From NCBI RefSeq assembly GCF_029893345.1, contig NZ_JARXVE010000001.1, positions 310,001-374,000 on the forward strand: 64,000 nt of DNA. The letters run 5' to 3'. The DNA comes from Mycolicibacterium frederiksbergense (GTDB lineage Bacteria; Actinomycetota; Actinomycetes; Mycobacteriales; Mycobacteriaceae). Position numbers and translations under genes: made by a program. Position 1 is the first letter of the stretch; the number at the start of each line of letters is the position of its first letter. Below are positions 54,342 to 64,000 of this stretch, piece after piece. The notes below the pieces were generated by a model. It was given only the letters and a program-made list of their open reading frames with translations. It ran no database searches and had not been told where the DNA came from.

Positions 54342-55315
54342 CAGCCGAGGTGAAAGACGAGCTGAGCCGCCTCGTGGTCAACTCGGTGACCGCTCGCCGT
54401 GCCGAGGTGGCGTCCCTGCTGCGCTTTGCTGGGGGACTGCACATCGTCGCGGGCCGGGTGGTAGTGGAGGCCGAGGTGGACCTCGGGATCATTGCCCGCA
54501 GGCTGCGCAAGGACATCTACGACCTCTACGGGTACAACGCTGTCGTACATGTGCTGTCGGCCAGCGGAATCCGGAAGAACACCCGGTATGTGGTGCGGGT
54601 GGCCGCCGATGGGGAAGCGCTGGCCCGGCAGACCGGCCTGCTGGATCTGCGCGGGCGACCGGTGCGTGGTCTGCCGGCTCAGGTGGTCGGCGGCAGCGTG
54701 GGCGATGCCGAGGCCGCGTGGCGCGGAGCGTTCCTCGCGCACGGATCTTTGACCGAGCCGGGGCGTTCCTCTGCGCTGGAGGTCAGCTGCCCGGGCCCGG
54801 AGGCGGCACTGGCGCTGGTCGGTGCGGCCCGGCGGCTCGGGGTCAGCGCCAAGGCCCGCGAGGTGCGTGGCAGTGACCGGGTGGTGGTGCGCGACGGCGA
54901 GGCGATCGGCGCGCTGCTGACCCGGATGGGTGCCCAGGACACCCGGCTGACCTGGGAGGAACGGCGCATGCGCCGCGAAGTCCGGGCGACCGCCAACCGC
55001 TTGGCCAATTTCGACGATGCCAATCTGCGCCGGTCGGCGCGTGCCGCGGTGGCCGCGGCGGCCCGGGTGGAACGCGCGTTGCACATTCTGGGCGAAGGGG
55101 TGCCCGACCATCTGTCCGCCGCGGGCAAGCTGCGGGTCGAACACCGCCAGGCGTCACTGGAGGAGCTTGGTCGGCTCGCCGATCCGCCGATGACGAAAGA
55201 CGCTGTGGCGGGCCGCATTCGGCGACTGCTGTCGATGGCGGATCGCAAGGCGAAGCAGGATGGCATCCCTGATACCGAGTCGGCGGTGACGCCGGATCTG
55301 CTCGACGACGCCTGA
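54332..55315 (+). CDS. whiA: Sporulation-type regulator WhiA
   Basis: WhiA has an N-terminal LAGLIDADG-homing-endonuclease-like domain ([37 protein letters not shown]) and a C-terminal helix-turn-helix ([29 protein letters not shown]). In Streptomyces it controls division genes with WhiB; in mycobacteria it is highly conserved. Length is 327. GTG at 54332 has GAGGGGA about 6 nt upstream; the ATG two codons later is also possible. Confidence 0.95.
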   Translation: MAMTAEVKDELSRLVVNSVTARRAEVASLLRFAGGLHIVAGRVVVEAEVDLGIIARRLRKDIYDLYGYNAVVHVLSASGIRKNTRYVVRVAADGEALARQTGLLDLRGRPVRGLPAQVVGGSVGDAEAAWRGAFLAHGSLTEPGRSSALEVSCPGPEAALALVGAARRLGVSAKAREVRGSDRVVVRDGEAIGALLTRMGAQDTRLTWEERRMRREVRATANRLANFDDANLRRSARAAVAAAARVERALHILGEGVPDHLSAAGKLRVEHRQASLEELGRLADPPMTKDAVAGRIRRLLSMADRKAKQDGIPDTESAVTPDLLDDA

Positions 55316-55346
55316 TCTTTCGCCGCACCCCCACCGCGCGATTGCG

Positions 55347-55378
55347 ATAGTGGCCACTATTCAAATAGTGAGTACTAT
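55347..55378. promoter_or_regulatory. Array of ATAGT half-sites overlapping the TetR promoter
   Basis: ATAGTGGCCACTAT (55347-55360, perfect palindrome) and ATAGTGAGTACTAT (55365-55378, 5-bp arms) have centres 18 bp apart; the bases between also form CACTAT-TCAA-ATAGTG. The last TACTAT (55373-55378) doubles as a -10 box ending 7 nt before the ATG of the regulator gene, so binding would block its own promoter. Confidence 0.75.
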
Positions 55379-55385
55379 CTGAAAG

Positions 55386-56048
55386 ATGGTGGAGGGCGGA
55401 ACCGGCAAGGCGTCGAAGCCGGTACGGCTGACGCGAGCCGAGAATCAGGCTCGGACCCGCGCGGCGCTGCTGGATGCGGCCGCCCATACCTGCGCCCGGA
55501 AGGGATATGCCGCCGCATCGGTGGACGAGATCGCCGCTGCGGCGGGGTATTCGGTCGGCGCGGTCTATTCGAACTTCTCCAGCAAGGAACAGCTGTTCTC
55601 GGAGCTGATGGCAGAGCGAGCCTTGGGCCGGATCGGTCAGGTGGTGCAGACCATCTCCGAAGACGCCGATGGCGGACCGCTCAAGGCCCTGGGCCGGGTA
55701 CTTGTCGAGATCGCCGACAACGACATCGAGTTCGAGGCGATCCAGGGCGAATTCTGGTTGCATGCGGTGCGCAATCCCGACGCCATGCAGATCCTGCAGG
55801 ACCGGTCGGCGCGGACACTCGCGTCGCTGCGCGACATCCTGGCGAGTGCGCTGGAGAGCTACAACGTTGACGACAGCGTCTCGCCGGATGCCTTCGCGGT
55901 GGTGGTGCTGGCGCTGTTCCAAGGGTTGATCCGGCAGCGGCGAATCGACCCTGACCGGGTGCCCGACGAACTGTTCGCCCAAGCGCTGGCCTGGCAGCTG
56001 GCCGGCATGCCCAAGGCGTCGGCCGAGAAATCCGCGGAGAAGGAGTAA
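55386..56048 (+). CDS. TetR-family regulator, probably autoregulated
   Basis: A 220-residue protein with the TetR DNA-binding domain at about 17-65 (QARTRAALLDAAAHTCARKGY, DEIAAAAGYSVGAVYSNFSSKEQLF). The helical C-terminal domain includes the motif EFWLHAVRNP often seen in actinobacterial members. It appears to be read from a leaderless mRNA and sits under its own operator array. The hydroxylase gene begins 5 bp after its stop, so both are controlled together. The ligand is unknown. Confidence 0.88.
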   Translation: MVEGGTGKASKPVRLTRAENQARTRAALLDAAAHTCARKGYAAASVDEIAAAAGYSVGAVYSNFSSKEQLFSELMAERALGRIGQVVQTISEDADGGPLKALGRVLVEIADNDIEFEAIQGEFWLHAVRNPDAMQILQDRSARTLASLRDILASALESYNVDDSVSPDAFAVVVLALFQGLIRQRRIDPDRVPDELFAQALAWQLAGMPKASAEKSAEKE

Positions 56049-56053
56049 CCGCC

Positions 56054-56962
56054 GTGGACCCACTGCGGATCGGGCTTTACGCCATGCCGGCCTACTTCGT
56101 CCTGCTGGCGATCGAATTCCTCAGCTATCGCTTCGACAAGGACTCGGCCCGTCCTCGGGCCGGGATCTCCTGGCGGGACAGTGCCACGAACCTGTCGATC
56201 TATGTACTCGGGTTCATCCTGCGGCCGCTGGACAAATTCATCACGGTTCCGCTGGTCGCGATCGCGGCGGCCGTGACGCCGCTGCATCTCTCGGCATCAC
56301 ACTGGTGGGTCTGGGTGCTGGCCATCGTGCTCGCCGACCTGGCGTACTACCTCCAACACCGGATGTCGCACCGCATCCGGATGTTCTGGGCCGCGCACAA
56401 CGTGCATCACTCCAGCCAGTACTTCAATCTGTCCACGGCCATGCGGTTGTCCTGGTTGATTCCCGGATCGTTTCTGAACACCATCGGGTACGTGGGGATG
56501 GCGCTGATCGGCATCCCGGCCTGGTTGGTCTTCCTGTCCCAGGCGATCGTGCTGCTCTACCAATTCCCGATCCATACCGAGCGCATCGATCGGCTTCCCC
56601 GGGTGGTCGAGTACGTGTTCAACACACCGTCACACCATCGGGTGCATCACGGCGCCAACAACCCGTACCTGGACAAGAACTACGCGGGCATCCTCATCCT
56701 GTGGGACCGGATGTTCGGCACCTTCGCCGCCGAGGGTGAACCGGTCCGCTACGGACTGACCAAGAACATCGACACCTACAACCCGATCAAGGTCAACTAC
56801 CACGAGTTCGTCGCCATGATGGGCGACATCCGGCGGGCGCGGACCTGGCGGGGCCGGCTGGGCTACCTGTTCGGTCCGCCCGGATGGCACGAAAAGGACA
56901 GCATCGCAACGAACGTCGAAAGTAGGGCGCAGGAGGTTTCAGTTCACCCCGCGATGGGGTGA
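56054..56962 (+). CDS. Membrane sterol desaturase / fatty acid hydroxylase family protein
   Basis: A 302-residue di-iron membrane enzyme. The three His boxes are H102-x3-H106 (HRMSH), H115-x2-H118-H119 (HNVHH) and H194-H195-x2-H198-H199 (HHRVHH), between about five hydrophobic segments. Members hydroxylate or desaturate sterols, fatty acids or carotenoids; the substrate here is not deducible. The GTG follows the TetR stop by 5 bp, so its expression should respond to that regulator's ligand. Confidence 0.88.
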   Translation: MDPLRIGLYAMPAYFVLLAIEFLSYRFDKDSARPRAGISWRDSATNLSIYVLGFILRPLDKFITVPLVAIAAAVTPLHLSASHWWVWVLAIVLADLAYYLQHRMSHRIRMFWAAHNVHHSSQYFNLSTAMRLSWLIPGSFLNTIGYVGMALIGIPAWLVFLSQAIVLLYQFPIHTERIDRLPRVVEYVFNTPSHHRVHHGANNPYLDKNYAGILILWDRMFGTFAAEGEPVRYGLTKNIDTYNPIKVNYHEFVAMMGDIRRARTWRGRLGYLFGPPGWHEKDSIATNVESRAQEVSVHPAMG

Positions 56963-56964
56963 GC

Positions 56965-57005
56965 CCGACGGCATCCGTCTGCCGGAGCCCGCGCGGGGCC
57001 GTCGG
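56965..57005 (+). terminator. Probable terminator after the hydroxylase gene
   Basis: CCGACGGC (56965-56972) and GCCGTCGG (56998-57005) are perfect 8-bp arms with a G+C-rich interior that can pair further. It begins 2 bp after the stop codon. Confidence 0.42.
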
Positions 57006-57089
57006 CCTTGCGTCGCGCCGCCGTCGTTTTGACGCTGTACTGTGTGGCGACAAACTTCGAGGTCGACCCCAAATGAGGCGATAGTCACG

Positions 57090-58865
57090 ATGAGACTGAT
57101 CCTTGAGTTGATCCGCCCCTACCGGTGGCCGGTCGCTGGAATCTTCGCAGTGCTGCTGGTGCAGATCGCCACGGGTCTTGCCGCGCCCTGGCCGCTGAAG
57201 GTCGTGCTGGACAGCGTGGTCGGCCACCATCCGCTGCCGGGCTGGCTACACGGAATGCTGCAGCCGCTGCTCGGCGGCGAAGGCAAGATGCACATCGCCG
57301 GCCTCGCGGCGATCATGGTCCTGGTCATCGCCGTGGTGGCGGCGATCGCGTCGTATGTCTCCAACTACCTGACCGAAACCGTCGGCCAACGGATCGGCAA
57401 CGACCTGCGCACCCGCGCCTACCACCATCTGCAGCAGTTGTCCCTCAACTACTTCGACACCCACCGCGTCGGGCCCATTCTGAGCACCCTCACCGATGAC
57501 GTCGACACGATCCAGGGCTTCGCTTCGTCCTCGACCCTGGGCATCGCAACCGACCTGCTGACCATCGTGGGCATGTTGGCCATGATGCTGTGGCTGCAGT
57601 GGGATTTCACGCTCATCGCGCTCGCGGTGGCGCCTCTTCTGCTGCTGTTCGTGTCCCGTATCCGTAAGGCCGTCAAGGCGGCGACTCACGAAGTCCGCAG
57701 ACGGGAATCCGACATCGTCGCGGTCGCGGAGGAAGGCCTGCAGTCCATCCGCGTGGTCAAGGCGTTCGATCGCGAGGACATGCAGGAACGTGAGCTGGCG
57801 CTCGCCGGCCAGCAGGCCGTCGATGCCGCGCTCAACGCGCGGCGGGTGAAATCGGTGGTGTCGCCGATCGTCGGCGTCGTGGTGGCGGCCTGTACCGCGG
57901 TGGTGTTGTGGCGAGGGTCGGCGCTCATCCTCGCGGGCGCCATGACGGCGGGCACGCTGACCGTGTTCATCTCCTACCTGGCGTCGTTCTTCAAGCCCGT
58001 CCAAGACCTGGCCAAGCTCACCAACACGATCGCGATGGCCTCGGTCGGTGTGGACCGGGTCAACGCCCTGCTCACCGCCGAGACGGGAATCGAGGAAAAA
58101 CCCGACGCGGTCAATCCCGGCGACATCAAGGGCGCCATCAGCTTCGAGCGGGTGGCATTCAGCTACGAGAGCGAAACCCCCGTGCTGCGCGATGTCACCT
58201 TCGAGGTGAAACCCGGCCAGCTGGTGGGTGTCGTCGGACATACCGGAAGCGGAAAATCCAGTCTGGTCAGCCTGATTCCCCGGTTCTACGACCCGAGCGC
58301 GGGCACGGTCCGCATCGACGGCGTCGACCTGCGCGACTACAAACTGCATGAATTCCGCCGCCAGATCGCCTACGTGCTGCAGGACACGGTGCTGTTCCGC
58401 GGAACCATCCGCGACAACATCGCCTTCGGCCGGCCCGACGCCGATCACGACGAGATCGTCGAAATGGCCAAGCTGGCCAACGCCCACGAGTTCATCTCCG
58501 CGATGCCACTGGGCTACGACAGCCCGGTCGGGGAGCGCGGGCTGACCCTCTCGGGAGGACAGCGTCAACGCATCGGCATCGCGCGTGCCCTCATCCGGGA
58601 CAGCCCGATCCTCATCCTCGACGAACCGACTGCCGCGCTGGACGCCGAGTCTGAGCACCTGGTGATGTCGGCCCTGCAACGGTTGATGGCTGACCGCACG
58701 GTGATCACGATTGCCCACCGGCTCAGCACGATTCGCGATGCGGACAAGATCATCGTGCTCGAGGAGGGCCACGTCGTCGAGCAGGGCACGCACACCGAGC
58801 TACTCACCGCCGGCGGCAGATATGCCGACCTGCACCGCATCCAGTACGAGGACGAGACAACGTGA
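57090..58865 (+). CDS. ABC exporter, fused membrane and ATPase domains
   Basis: A 591-residue half-transporter of the ABCB/MsbA type. Six membrane segments fill residues about 10-310; the ATPase follows with Walker A GHTGSGKS (383-390), Q-loop YVLQDTVLF, signature LSGGQ (487-491), Walker B ILILDE (507-512) and switch H543. It should work as a homodimer exporting a lipid or hydrophobic compound. The ATG at 57090 is taken because an earlier in-frame start adds 16 unrelated residues. The stop overlaps the phospholipase-D-fold gene (GTGA). Confidence 0.9.
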   Translation: MRLILELIRPYRWPVAGIFAVLLVQIATGLAAPWPLKVVLDSVVGHHPLPGWLHGMLQPLLGGEGKMHIAGLAAIMVLVIAVVAAIASYVSNYLTETVGQRIGNDLRTRAYHHLQQLSLNYFDTHRVGPILSTLTDDVDTIQGFASSSTLGIATDLLTIVGMLAMMLWLQWDFTLIALAVAPLLLLFVSRIRKAVKAATHEVRRRESDIVAVAEEGLQSIRVVKAFDREDMQERELALAGQQAVDAALNARRVKSVVSPIVGVVVAACTAVVLWRGSALILAGAMTAGTLTVFISYLASFFKPVQDLAKLTNTIAMASVGVDRVNALLTAETGIEEKPDAVNPGDIKGAISFERVAFSYESETPVLRDVTFEVKPGQLVGVVGHTGSGKSSLVSLIPRFYDPSAGTVRIDGVDLRDYKLHEFRRQIAYVLQDTVLFRGTIRDNIAFGRPDADHDEIVEMAKLANAHEFISAMPLGYDSPVGERGLTLSGGQRQRIGIARALIRDSPILILDEPTAALDAESEHLVMSALQRLMADRTVITIAHRLSTIRDADKIIVLEEGHVVEQGTHTELLTAGGRYADLHRIQYEDETT

Positions 58866-59854
58866 CGCGTTCGCTGATCATCCTGCCCGACGACTCGGCC
58901 CAACCGGTTCTCGACGCAATCGGTGCGGCCACCCGGTCGGTGCGGATCAAGATGTTCGCCTTCAGCCACCGCCCGCTGCTGGAGGCTGTGGTGGCTGCCC
59001 ACCGGCGCGGTGTGGACGTCAAGGTCATGCTCAACCCCGAGCGTCGCGACGGCGAGACCGACAACGACGCCGCACGGGAATTGCTGCAGCGGTTCGGAAT
59101 CGAGGTCCGGGCAAGCAATCCCGCCTTCGACCTGACGCACGAGAAGTCCATGGTCGTAGACGACGAGCACGCCTTCGTCGAGTCGCTGAACTGGACCGAG
59201 GAGAACTTCACCGTGACGCGGGACTACGCCGTCGTCACGCCCAGCGCCTACGAGGTCGCCGAGATCACCGACTGCTTCGAAGCCGACTGGGCGCGTGAGG
59301 AGTTCGATCCGGGCGGCGGGGCACACCTGATCTGGTGCCCGACCAACGGCAGGCACCGCATCGCCGAGTTCATCGACACCGCCAAACACACCTTGTTCGT
59401 CCAGAACGAGCGCTATCAGGACCCGGTGATCATCGAGCGTCTGGTTCGCGCTGCGCGCCGCGGGGTGAAGGTTCACGTCATGGCCCGCGCAGCCCACCAT
59501 CTCAAGTCGGGCAAGCTGCTCGAAGGCATCAGCGGGATGCGCATCATGGACGACGTCGGCATCAAGATCCACCGGCTCAAGCACATGAAGCTGCACGCCA
59601 AGATGATTCTCGCCGATCACGAGCGTGCCATCGTGGGCTCGATCAACTTCTCCCCGGGCAGTTTCGATCATCGCCGCGAGCTGGCCATCGAGGTGACCGA
59701 CCACCACATCATCAAGCGCCTGAACGAGGTGGCGCATCACGACTGGAAACACTCCGAGCCGATGGACCTGTCCGACGACGGACTGATCGCCGATTTGGTC
59801 GGCCAGGACCCGCACGAAGTCGACCAACTCGCCCTACACGACCCCGACATCTGA
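58862..59854 (+). CDS. Phospholipase D-superfamily protein with two HKD motifs
   Basis: The 330-residue protein has two HxKx4D motifs, H93-E-K95...D100 and H245-A-K247...D252, so one complete active site is formed by the two halves. No signal peptide or membrane helix is visible. The superfamily includes phospholipases, phospholipid synthases and nucleases; the short length and the lack of a C2 or signal region fit the bacterial cardiolipin-synthase or nuclease-like groups. The 4-bp overlap with the ABC exporter suggests a shared lipid or phosphodiester substrate. Confidence 0.85.
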   Translation: MTRSLIILPDDSAQPVLDAIGAATRSVRIKMFAFSHRPLLEAVVAAHRRGVDVKVMLNPERRDGETDNDAARELLQRFGIEVRASNPAFDLTHEKSMVVDDEHAFVESLNWTEENFTVTRDYAVVTPSAYEVAEITDCFEADWAREEFDPGGGAHLIWCPTNGRHRIAEFIDTAKHTLFVQNERYQDPVIIERLVRAARRGVKVHVMARAAHHLKSGKLLEGISGMRIMDDVGIKIHRLKHMKLHAKMILADHERAIVGSINFSPGSFDHRRELAIEVTDHHIIKRLNEVAHHDWKHSEPMDLSDDGLIADLVGQDPHEVDQLALHDPDI

Positions 59855-60958
<1,104 letters not shown>

Positions 60959-60963
60959 TAACG

Positions 60964-62199
60964 ATGGCTGTCAAGACACTCGCAGACCTGTTGGCAGAGG
61001 GCCCGGAAGGGGTTGCGGGTCGGGGCGTATTGGTCCGCTCCGACCTGAACGTCCCCCTCGATGACGAGGGCAAGATCACTGATACGGGCCGCATCATCGC
61101 CTCCGTTCCGACGCTCAAAGCGCTGGCCGAGGCCGGCGCCAAGGTCGTCGTCACCGCGCATCTGGGCCGCCCCAAGGGAACTCCGGACCCGCAGTTGTCG
61201 CTCGCGCCGGTCGCCGCGGCATTGGGGGAGAAGCTCGGGCGCCACGTGCAGCTGGCCGGCGATGTCGTCGGCACCGACGCACTGGCCCGGGCCGAGGGCC
61301 TCACCGACGGTGACGTCCTGTTACTGGAGAACATCCGCTTCGATCCGCGCGAGACCAGCAAGGACGATGCCGAGCGGCTGGCGCTGGCTCGGGAATTGGC
61401 AGCGCTGGTCGAAGGTGCCGACGGCTCGCCGGGTGCCTTCGTCTCGGACGGCTTCGGCGTGGTGCACCGCAAGCAGGCCTCGGTGTACGACGTCGCCACC
61501 CTGTTGCCGCATTACGCAGGCACCCTGGTCGACGCCGAGGTCAAGGTGCTCGAGCAACTGACCAGCTCGACCGAGCGGCCCTATGCCGTCGTGCTCGGCG
61601 GCTCGAAGGTCTCCGACAAGCTCGCGGTCATCGAGAACCTCGCCACCAAGGCTGACAGCCTCATCATCGGCGGTGGCATGTGCTTCACTTTCCTTGCCGC
61701 ACAAGGTGTTCCGGTAGGAACCTCGCTGTGCCAGGTTGAGATGATCGACACCTGCAAGCGGCTGCTGGACACCTACGCCGACGTGATCCACCTGCCTGTC
61801 GACATCGTGGTGGCGGACAAGTTCGCCGCCGATGCCGAACCGGAGACCGTGGCCTCCGATCGGATCCCCGAGGGCAAGATGGGCCTCGACATCGGCCCGG
61901 AGTCGGTCAAGCGGTTCACCGCGCTGCTGTCCAATGCCAAGACCGTGTTCTGGAACGGCCCGATGGGCGTGTTCGAGTTCCCGGCATTCTCCGCGGGCAC
62001 CAAGGGTGTGGCCGAGGCGATCATCGGTGCCACCGAGAAGGGCGCGTTCAGCGTCGTCGGCGGTGGCGACTCGGCCGCCGCGGTGCGCCAACTCGGCCTG
62101 GCCGAGGACGGTTTCTCGCACATCTCGACCGGCGGCGGCGCGTCGCTGGAATACCTTGAGGGCAAGACCCTGCCCGGCATCGAAGTACTGGAGTCGTAG
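60964..62199 (+). CDS. pgk: Phosphoglycerate kinase
   Basis: It makes ATP from 1,3-bisphosphoglycerate. The 411-residue protein has the substrate-binding [15 protein letters not shown] and LLENIRF segments in the N-domain, the [12 protein letters not shown] linker, WNGPMGVFE and the nucleotide loop GGGDSAAAV. The chosen ATG gives [10 protein letters not shown]; an in-frame ATG 63 bp upstream lies inside gap. A small variation is [12 protein letters not shown] where many homologues have AFGTAHRAHAS. Confidence 0.97.
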   Translation: MAVKTLADLLAEGPEGVAGRGVLVRSDLNVPLDDEGKITDTGRIIASVPTLKALAEAGAKVVVTAHLGRPKGTPDPQLSLAPVAAALGEKLGRHVQLAGDVVGTDALARAEGLTDGDVLLLENIRFDPRETSKDDAERLALARELAALVEGADGSPGAFVSDGFGVVHRKQASVYDVATLLPHYAGTLVDAEVKVLEQLTSSTERPYAVVLGGSKVSDKLAVIENLATKADSLIIGGGMCFTFLAAQGVPVGTSLCQVEMIDTCKRLLDTYADVIHLPVDIVVADKFAADAEPETVASDRIPEGKMGLDIGPESVKRFTALLSNAKTVFWNGPMGVFEFPAFSAGTKGVAEAIIGATEKGAFSVVGGGDSAAAVRQLGLAEDGFSHISTGGGASLEYLEGKTLPGIEVLES

Positions 62200-62202
62200 A
62201 AC

Positions 62203-62988
62203 ATGGCCCGTAAGCCGCTGATAGCCGGCAACTGGAAGATGAACCTCAACCACTTCGAGGCCATCGCGCTGGTGCAGAAGATCGCATTTGCCTTGCCGGA
62301 CAAGTATTTCGACAAGGTGGATGTCGCCGTCCTGCCGCCGTTCACCGATCTGCGCAGCGTGCAAACCCTGGTCGACGGGGACAAGCTACGGCTCACCTAC
62401 GGTGCCCAGGATCTGTCCCAGCACGCTTCGGGCGCCTACACCGGTGAGATCAGTGGCGCCTTCCTGGCCAAGCTGGGCTGTAGCTACGTGGTTGTGGGGC
62501 ACTCCGAGCGACGCACCTACCACCACGAGGACGACGCGCTGGTGGCGGCCAAGGCCAAGGCGGCGTTCAAGCACGGCATCACCCCGATCGTGTGCATCGG
62601 TGAACACCTCGACGTCCGCGAGGCCGGCAATCACGTCGAGCACTGTGTCTCCCAGTTGAGCGGCTCACTTGCCGGGCTGACCAAGGAACAGATCGGCCAG
62701 GCGGTTATCGCCTACGAGCCGGTGTGGGCCATCGGTACCGGACGGGTGGCCAGCGCGGCCGACGCCCAGGAAGTCTGCAAGGCCGTCCGTGCCGAGCTGG
62801 GGAACCTGACCTCCCCGCAGATCGCGGCGGGCGTGCGGGTGCTCTATGGCGGGTCGGTCAACGCCAAGAACGTCGGCGAGATCGTTGCCCAGGGTGATAT
62901 CGACGGGGCCCTGGTCGGTGGTGCCTCCCTGGACGGCGAGCAATTCGCCACGCTGTCGGCGATCGCCGCGGGCGGACCGCTGCCGTAA
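62203..62988 (+). CDS. tpiA: Triosephosphate isomerase
   Basis: It interconverts dihydroxyacetone phosphate and glyceraldehyde 3-phosphate. Catalytic residues are K12 (NWKMN), H100 (VGHSERR) and E172 ([11 protein letters not shown]), with the phosphate loop YGGSVNAKN. Length 261. The ATG follows the pgk stop after 3 bp. Confidence 0.97.
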   Translation: MARKPLIAGNWKMNLNHFEAIALVQKIAFALPDKYFDKVDVAVLPPFTDLRSVQTLVDGDKLRLTYGAQDLSQHASGAYTGEISGAFLAKLGCSYVVVGHSERRTYHHEDDALVAAKAKAAFKHGITPIVCIGEHLDVREAGNHVEHCVSQLSGSLAGLTKEQIGQAVIAYEPVWAIGTGRVASAADAQEVCKAVRAELGNLTSPQIAAGVRVLYGGSVNAKNVGEIVAQGDIDGALVGGASLDGEQFATLSAIAAGGPLP

Positions 62989-63018
62989 CCCCAGGTCGGG
63001 ACCGGACACCTCACCGGG

Positions 63019-63024
63019 TAGTCT
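63019..63024 (+). promoter_or_regulatory. -10 box of secG, probable leaderless promoter
   Basis: TAGTCT ends 7 nt before the ATG at 63032, and no ribosome-binding site is present. Confidence 0.5.
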
Positions 63025-63031
63025 TACAGCC

Positions 63032-63265
63032 ATGGAATTGGCTCTGCAGATCACTCTGGTCGTGACCAGCGTGCTGGTCGTGCTCTTGGTGCTGCTGCAT
63101 CGTGCCAAAGGTGGCGGTCTGTCCACGCTGTTCGGCGGCGGTGTCCAGTCCAGCCTGTCCGGCTCCACCGTGGTCGAGAAGAACCTCGACCGGCTCACGC
63201 TGTTCGTGGTCGGCATCTGGTTGGTGTCGATCATCGGCGTCGCACTGCAGATCAAGTACAGCTAA
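63032..63265 (+). CDS. secG: Preprotein translocase subunit SecG
   Basis: SecG assists SecYEG in protein export. The 77-residue protein has two membrane helices (about 3-23 and 54-73) joined by a Gly-rich cytoplasmic loop (RAKGGGLSTLFGGGVQSSLSGST). The start is fixed by the conserved MELALQITLVV and the adjacent -10 box. Its last four bases overlap the stop of the opposing secreted-protein gene. Confidence 0.94.
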   Translation: MELALQITLVVTSVLVVLLVLLHRAKGGGLSTLFGGGVQSSLSGSTVVEKNLDRLTLFVVGIWLVSIIGVALQIKYS

Positions 63266-63576
63266 AGCGGTCGCCCTCGGGGCGATTGGACGAGTGTCGC
63301 CGGTTTAGCCCGCGGCGCCGTGCAGATGTTGAGATCCGCCGGAGCACTGGGCACTCCACCCGATTCGATGCAACACCGCCACGTGGGTTTGGTGGTGTTC
63401 TGGATGCAGTCGTTGAAGGCCTTGATGTCCCAACTGCCGTCGTTGTCGGGTTCGGCGTTCGCTATCACGGCAACTCCGATCGCGCTGCCGGGCAGTGCGA
63501 CCGCGGCAGCGAACACGGCGGCACAGACGAGCCGGCGCACCTGGGTCAGCCGCGCCCAGTGAGTGGTGGTGACCAT
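63262..63576 (-). CDS. Small secreted Cys-containing protein
   Basis: A 104-residue product of unknown function. The signal peptide covers about residues 1-42 (basic start, hydrophobic AAVFAAAVALPGSAIGVAVI, cleavage after ANA). The mature part has four Cys in C-x(n)-C-C-x(n)-C order (NDCIQ, RCCIE, NICTAP), likely two disulphides, then a basic tail. AAGGAT lies about 9 nt before the ATG. It ends in a 4-bp convergent overlap with secG and diverges from ppc. Confidence 0.7.
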   Translation of the reverse strand: MVTTTHWARLTQVRRLVCAAVFAAAVALPGSAIGVAVIANAEPDNDGSWDIKAFNDCIQNTTKPTWRCCIESGGVPSAPADLNICTAPRAKPATLVQSPRGRPL

Positions 63577-63717
63577 GGCGGGATCCTTGTCGCTCCGGTG
63601 GTGCATTTCGAAGCGTGCGCCTGATCCCCGCAAATCGGGCGGTTTCTGACAATATCCCGACAGGTTCCTTGGGATGGGCTGACTTGCGCCCGCCGTGCAG
63701 GCCGAGGTGCCCGCGCC

Positions 63718-63723
63718 GATACT
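63718..63723 (+). promoter_or_regulatory. -10 box of ppc, possible leaderless promoter
   Basis: GATACT ends 7 nt before the ATG at 63731. It departs from TANNNT in the first base, so this is the weakest member of the set. Confidence 0.3.
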
Positions 63724-63730
63724 TGGGGGC

Positions 63731-64000
63731 ATGTCTGACGGTTCGCACGCCGCACTGACACCGATCGGCGCCGTCCAGCGCACCGAGGTGGGACGCGAGG
63801 CCACCGAGCCGATGCGCGAGGACATTCGGTTGCTCGGCGCCATTCTCGGCGACACGGTGCGCGAACAGAACGGTCCTGAGGTGTTCGACCTGGTGGAGCG
63901 GGCCCGGGTGGAGTCCTTCCGGGTGCGCCGCTCGGAAATCGATCGGGCCGAATTGGCCGATTTGTTCTCTGGTATCGACGTCCACCAGGCGATTCCGGTC
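63731..64000 (+). CDS. ppc: Phosphoenolpyruvate carboxylase (N-terminal part)
   Basis: Ninety codons are inside the window and run off its end. The segment [32 protein letters not shown] is the standard PEPC N-terminus (ndirlLG..LG..i.e..G..lfdlVE.iR), which fixes the identity even without the catalytic half. PEPC makes oxaloacetate from PEP and bicarbonate to refill the TCA cycle. Placement after secG is typical of fast-growing mycobacteria, while M. tuberculosis lacks the gene. Confidence 0.9.
   Translation, partial: MSDGSHAALTPIGAVQRTEVGREATEPMREDIRLLGAILGDTVREQNGPEVFDLVERARVESFRVRRSEIDRAELADLFSGIDVHQAIPV

Overview
The window is chromosomal DNA from a mycobacterium, most likely a fast-growing species (Mycolicibacterium type). 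The evidence is the high G+C content, dense GTG starts, many 1-11 bp gene overlaps, and blocks of genes in the order known from Mycobacterium: aroK-aroB / pepQ-efp-nusB; pyrR-pyrB-pyrC-(membrane)-carA-carB-pyrF; mihF-gmk-rpoZ-coaBC-metK; lipH-type esterase-YhhN-priA; fmt-rsmB-rpe-ribD; P55-lprG; ribE-ribBA-ribH; uvrC-rapZ-cuvA-whiA; gap-pgk-tpiA-secG. A ppc gene directly after secG and an expanded accessory set point to a rapid grower rather than the M. tuberculosis complex. No tRNA, rRNA, CRISPR array or intact insertion sequence was seen.

Layout. 1-4621: shikimate genes (aroC tail, aroK, aroB), a convergent four-helix membrane gene, then pepQ, efp and nusB. 4751-9979: accessory stretch with a molybdopterin oxidoreductase, a small secreted repeat protein, an SDR, a beta-lactamase-fold esterase and the 3' stump of an MFS transporter. 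10009-18836: complete pyrimidine operon under a PyrR-type leader that overlaps the ribosome-binding site. 18965-19459: a Gly/Pro-rich secreted protein. 19958-23915: mIHF, guanylate kinase, omega subunit, CoaBC and MetK, closed by a perfect hairpin. 23981-32366: the most variable segment, holding a DUF2628-type protein, a ppk2 gene broken by one in-frame TGA, a TetR/SRPBCC pair around a perfect 22-bp operator, a Baeyer-Villiger-type monooxygenase, a 736-residue helical-repeat protein of lower G+C, and a catalase/cytochrome b561 pair. 32370-42531: esterase, YhhN, PriA, DUF2207-LemA, fmt, rsmB, rpe, ribD. 42847-50217: P55-LprG, riboflavin genes, a PH-like membrane protein and a gamma-glutamyltransferase lipoprotein. 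50268-55315: uvrC-rapZ-cuvA-whiA. 55347-59854: an autoregulated TetR with a membrane hydroxylase, and an ABC exporter translationally coupled to a phospholipase-D-fold protein. 59936-64000: lower glycolysis (gap, pgk, tpiA), secG, a small Cys-rich secreted protein and the start of ppc.

How they work together. Most of the window is core metabolism: aromatic amino acid precursors, UMP synthesis, riboflavin, CoA and SAM, lower glycolysis, initiation of translation and rRNA modification, with envelope export (P55-LprG, SecG) and cell-wall/division control (CuvA, WhiA). A recurring feature is a TANNNT -10 box ending 6-7 nt before the start codon with no Shine-Dalgarno sequence, suggesting leaderless mRNAs for at least nine genes. 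The items most worth checking are the Trp-to-stop change in ppk2, the absence of aroQ from the aro cluster, the pyr leader hairpin, the half-site array at 55347-55378, related 24-bp tandem repeats inside carA and uvrC, and the unidentified helical-repeat protein.
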